Shown here piece after piece: positions 63,344 to 64,000 of a stretch of 64,000 nucleotides of DNA (the first letter of the stretch is position 1; every line of letters starts with the position of its first letter). Source of the stretch: an uncultured Propionibacteriaceae bacterium (lineage in GTDB: Bacteria > Actinomycetota > Actinomycetes > Propionibacteriales > Propionibacteriaceae); contig CAMDZW010000001.1 of NCBI GenBank assembly GCA_945911015.1, positions 186,001 to 250,000 of the forward strand, read 5' to 3'. The position numbers were made by a program, and so were the translations under genes. Below the pieces are notes generated by a model. The model saw only the letters and a program-made list of their open reading frames with translations. It made no database searches and was not told the origin of the DNA.

Positions 63344-64000
63344 TCATGCCCCCTGTTCGTTGCTGGCCGTCGCCTCAGCGGCAGCGGCTGCGGTCTTGTC
63401 GGTGCGCTCCTCGGCGCGGTCCTGCTCGCGACGACGGCCGCCACGCTCGGGGCGGTCACCACGGGCCGGACGACGTCCACCGGGACGCTGACGTCCGGTG
63501 GAGGCATTGCGAGCTGCCTTCTGGGCGGCACGCTCGGCGCGGCTGCCGGACACGTCACCCTTGTAGATCCAGACCTTGACGCCGATGTGGCCGTACACGG
63601 TCCGGGCCTCGAAGAGCCCGTAGTCGACGTCGGCACGCAGCGTGTGCAGCGGGACGCGACCTTCGCGGTAGAACTCCGAGCGGCTCATCTCAGCGCCGCC
63701 CAGTCGTCCCGAGCACTGGATCCGGATGCCCTGGGCACCGGCGCGCATGGCCGACTGCTGTGCCTTGCGCATCGCGCGGCGGAAGGCCACGCGGGCGCTG
63801 AGCTGCTCAGCGATTCCCTGGGCGACCAACTGGGCGTCGGTCTCCGGGTTCTTGACCTCGAGGATGTTCAGCTGGACCTGCTTGCCGGTCAGCTTCTCCA
63901 GGTCGCTGCGCAGCTTCTCGGCCTCGGCACCATTGCGTCCGATGACGATGCCCGGACGAGCGGTGTAGAGGTCGATGCGGACGCGGTCGCGGGTGCGCTC
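63344..64000 (-). CDS. rpsC: 30S ribosomal protein S3 (partial, C-terminal part)
   Basis: C-terminal 218 residues; the start lies beyond the right edge. The KH domain is seen in [20 protein letters not shown], and the C-terminal S3 domain in [20 protein letters not shown] and [21 protein letters not shown] tail of about 65 residues rich in Arg, Glu and Ala follows. The frame is open to the edge of the window. Confidence 0.97.
   Translation of the reverse strand, partial: ERTRDRVRIDLYTARPGIVIGRNGAEAEKLRSDLEKLTGKQVQLNILEVKNPETDAQLVAQGIAEQLSARVAFRRAMRKAQQSAMRAGAQGIRIQCSGRLGGAEMSRSEFYREGRVPLHTLRADVDYGLFEARTVYGHIGVKVWIYKGDVSGSRAERAAQKAARNASTGRQRPGGRRPARGDRPERGGRRREQDRAEERTDKTAAAAAEATASNEQGA

Noticed and set aside
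1..64000. tRNA or rRNA genes, insertion sequences, integrases, attachment sites
   Set aside because: No cloverleaf-like T-loop, rRNA segment, transposase or integrase was recognised by reading. A tRNA covariance scan would be needed to exclude a missed tRNA.

Overview
The window is high-GC DNA with actinobacterial features: a zinc-type S14, bifunctional Nnr, many twin-arginine lipoproteins, and TANNNT promoters placed 6-7 nt before start codons (leaderless transcripts). The gene set resembles Propionibacteriales, but that is an inference. Most genes are on the minus strand.

Layout. 1-5.1 kb (minus): glmS, acpS, nnr and the first part of a GH38 alpha-mannosidase. 5.2-6.2 kb: coaA. 6.2-9.3 kb (minus): rplM-rpsI, glmM and a 2'-5' RNA ligase-like gene. 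9.6-10.9 kb: gltA. 11.1-12 kb: the first of two AbiEi/DUF559-like genes, preceded by a 66-bp palindrome. 12-13.3 kb: an MFS exporter, divergent from a trmB-truA-rsmC RNA-modification operon. 15.8-17.4 kb: sodA, a small lipoprotein and a TadE/G-like protein. 17.5-22.9 kb: two tandem solute-binding lipoproteins and a GH2 glycosidase with LacI-type operators but no permeases.

The S10-spc-alpha ribosomal superoperon is in three pieces, all on the minus strand: rpsC (partial) to rplO at 57.96-64 kb, secY-adk-map at 35.5-38.3 kb, and infA-rpmJ-rpsM-rpsK-rpsD-rpoA-rplQ at 22.95-26.8 kb. The first gap (38.3-57.9 kb) holds a dead hydrolase, an M81 peptidase plus peptide ABC operon, a divergent HAD-RpiR-sugar ABC-beta-CASP operon, a prenol-kinase-like gene next to a frameshifted UbiA gene, a DUF3048 lipoprotein and a large propeller-like lipoprotein. 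The second gap (26.8-35.5 kb) holds the second AbiEi/DUF559-like gene, a Tat-exported beta-helix protein with a hybrid GntR/LacI regulator, an APP1-type phosphatase-like gene, a neutral zinc metallopeptidase and two GNAT acetyltransferases.

The most unusual signal is around the two AbiEi/DUF559-like genes. Each has an array of 19-20 bp units with exact dyad symmetry just upstream. The second has another such array downstream and two 12-bp direct repeats, each containing a perfect actinobacterial DnaA box, between the array and its start. No tRNA, rRNA, CRISPR array, transposase or integrase was seen.
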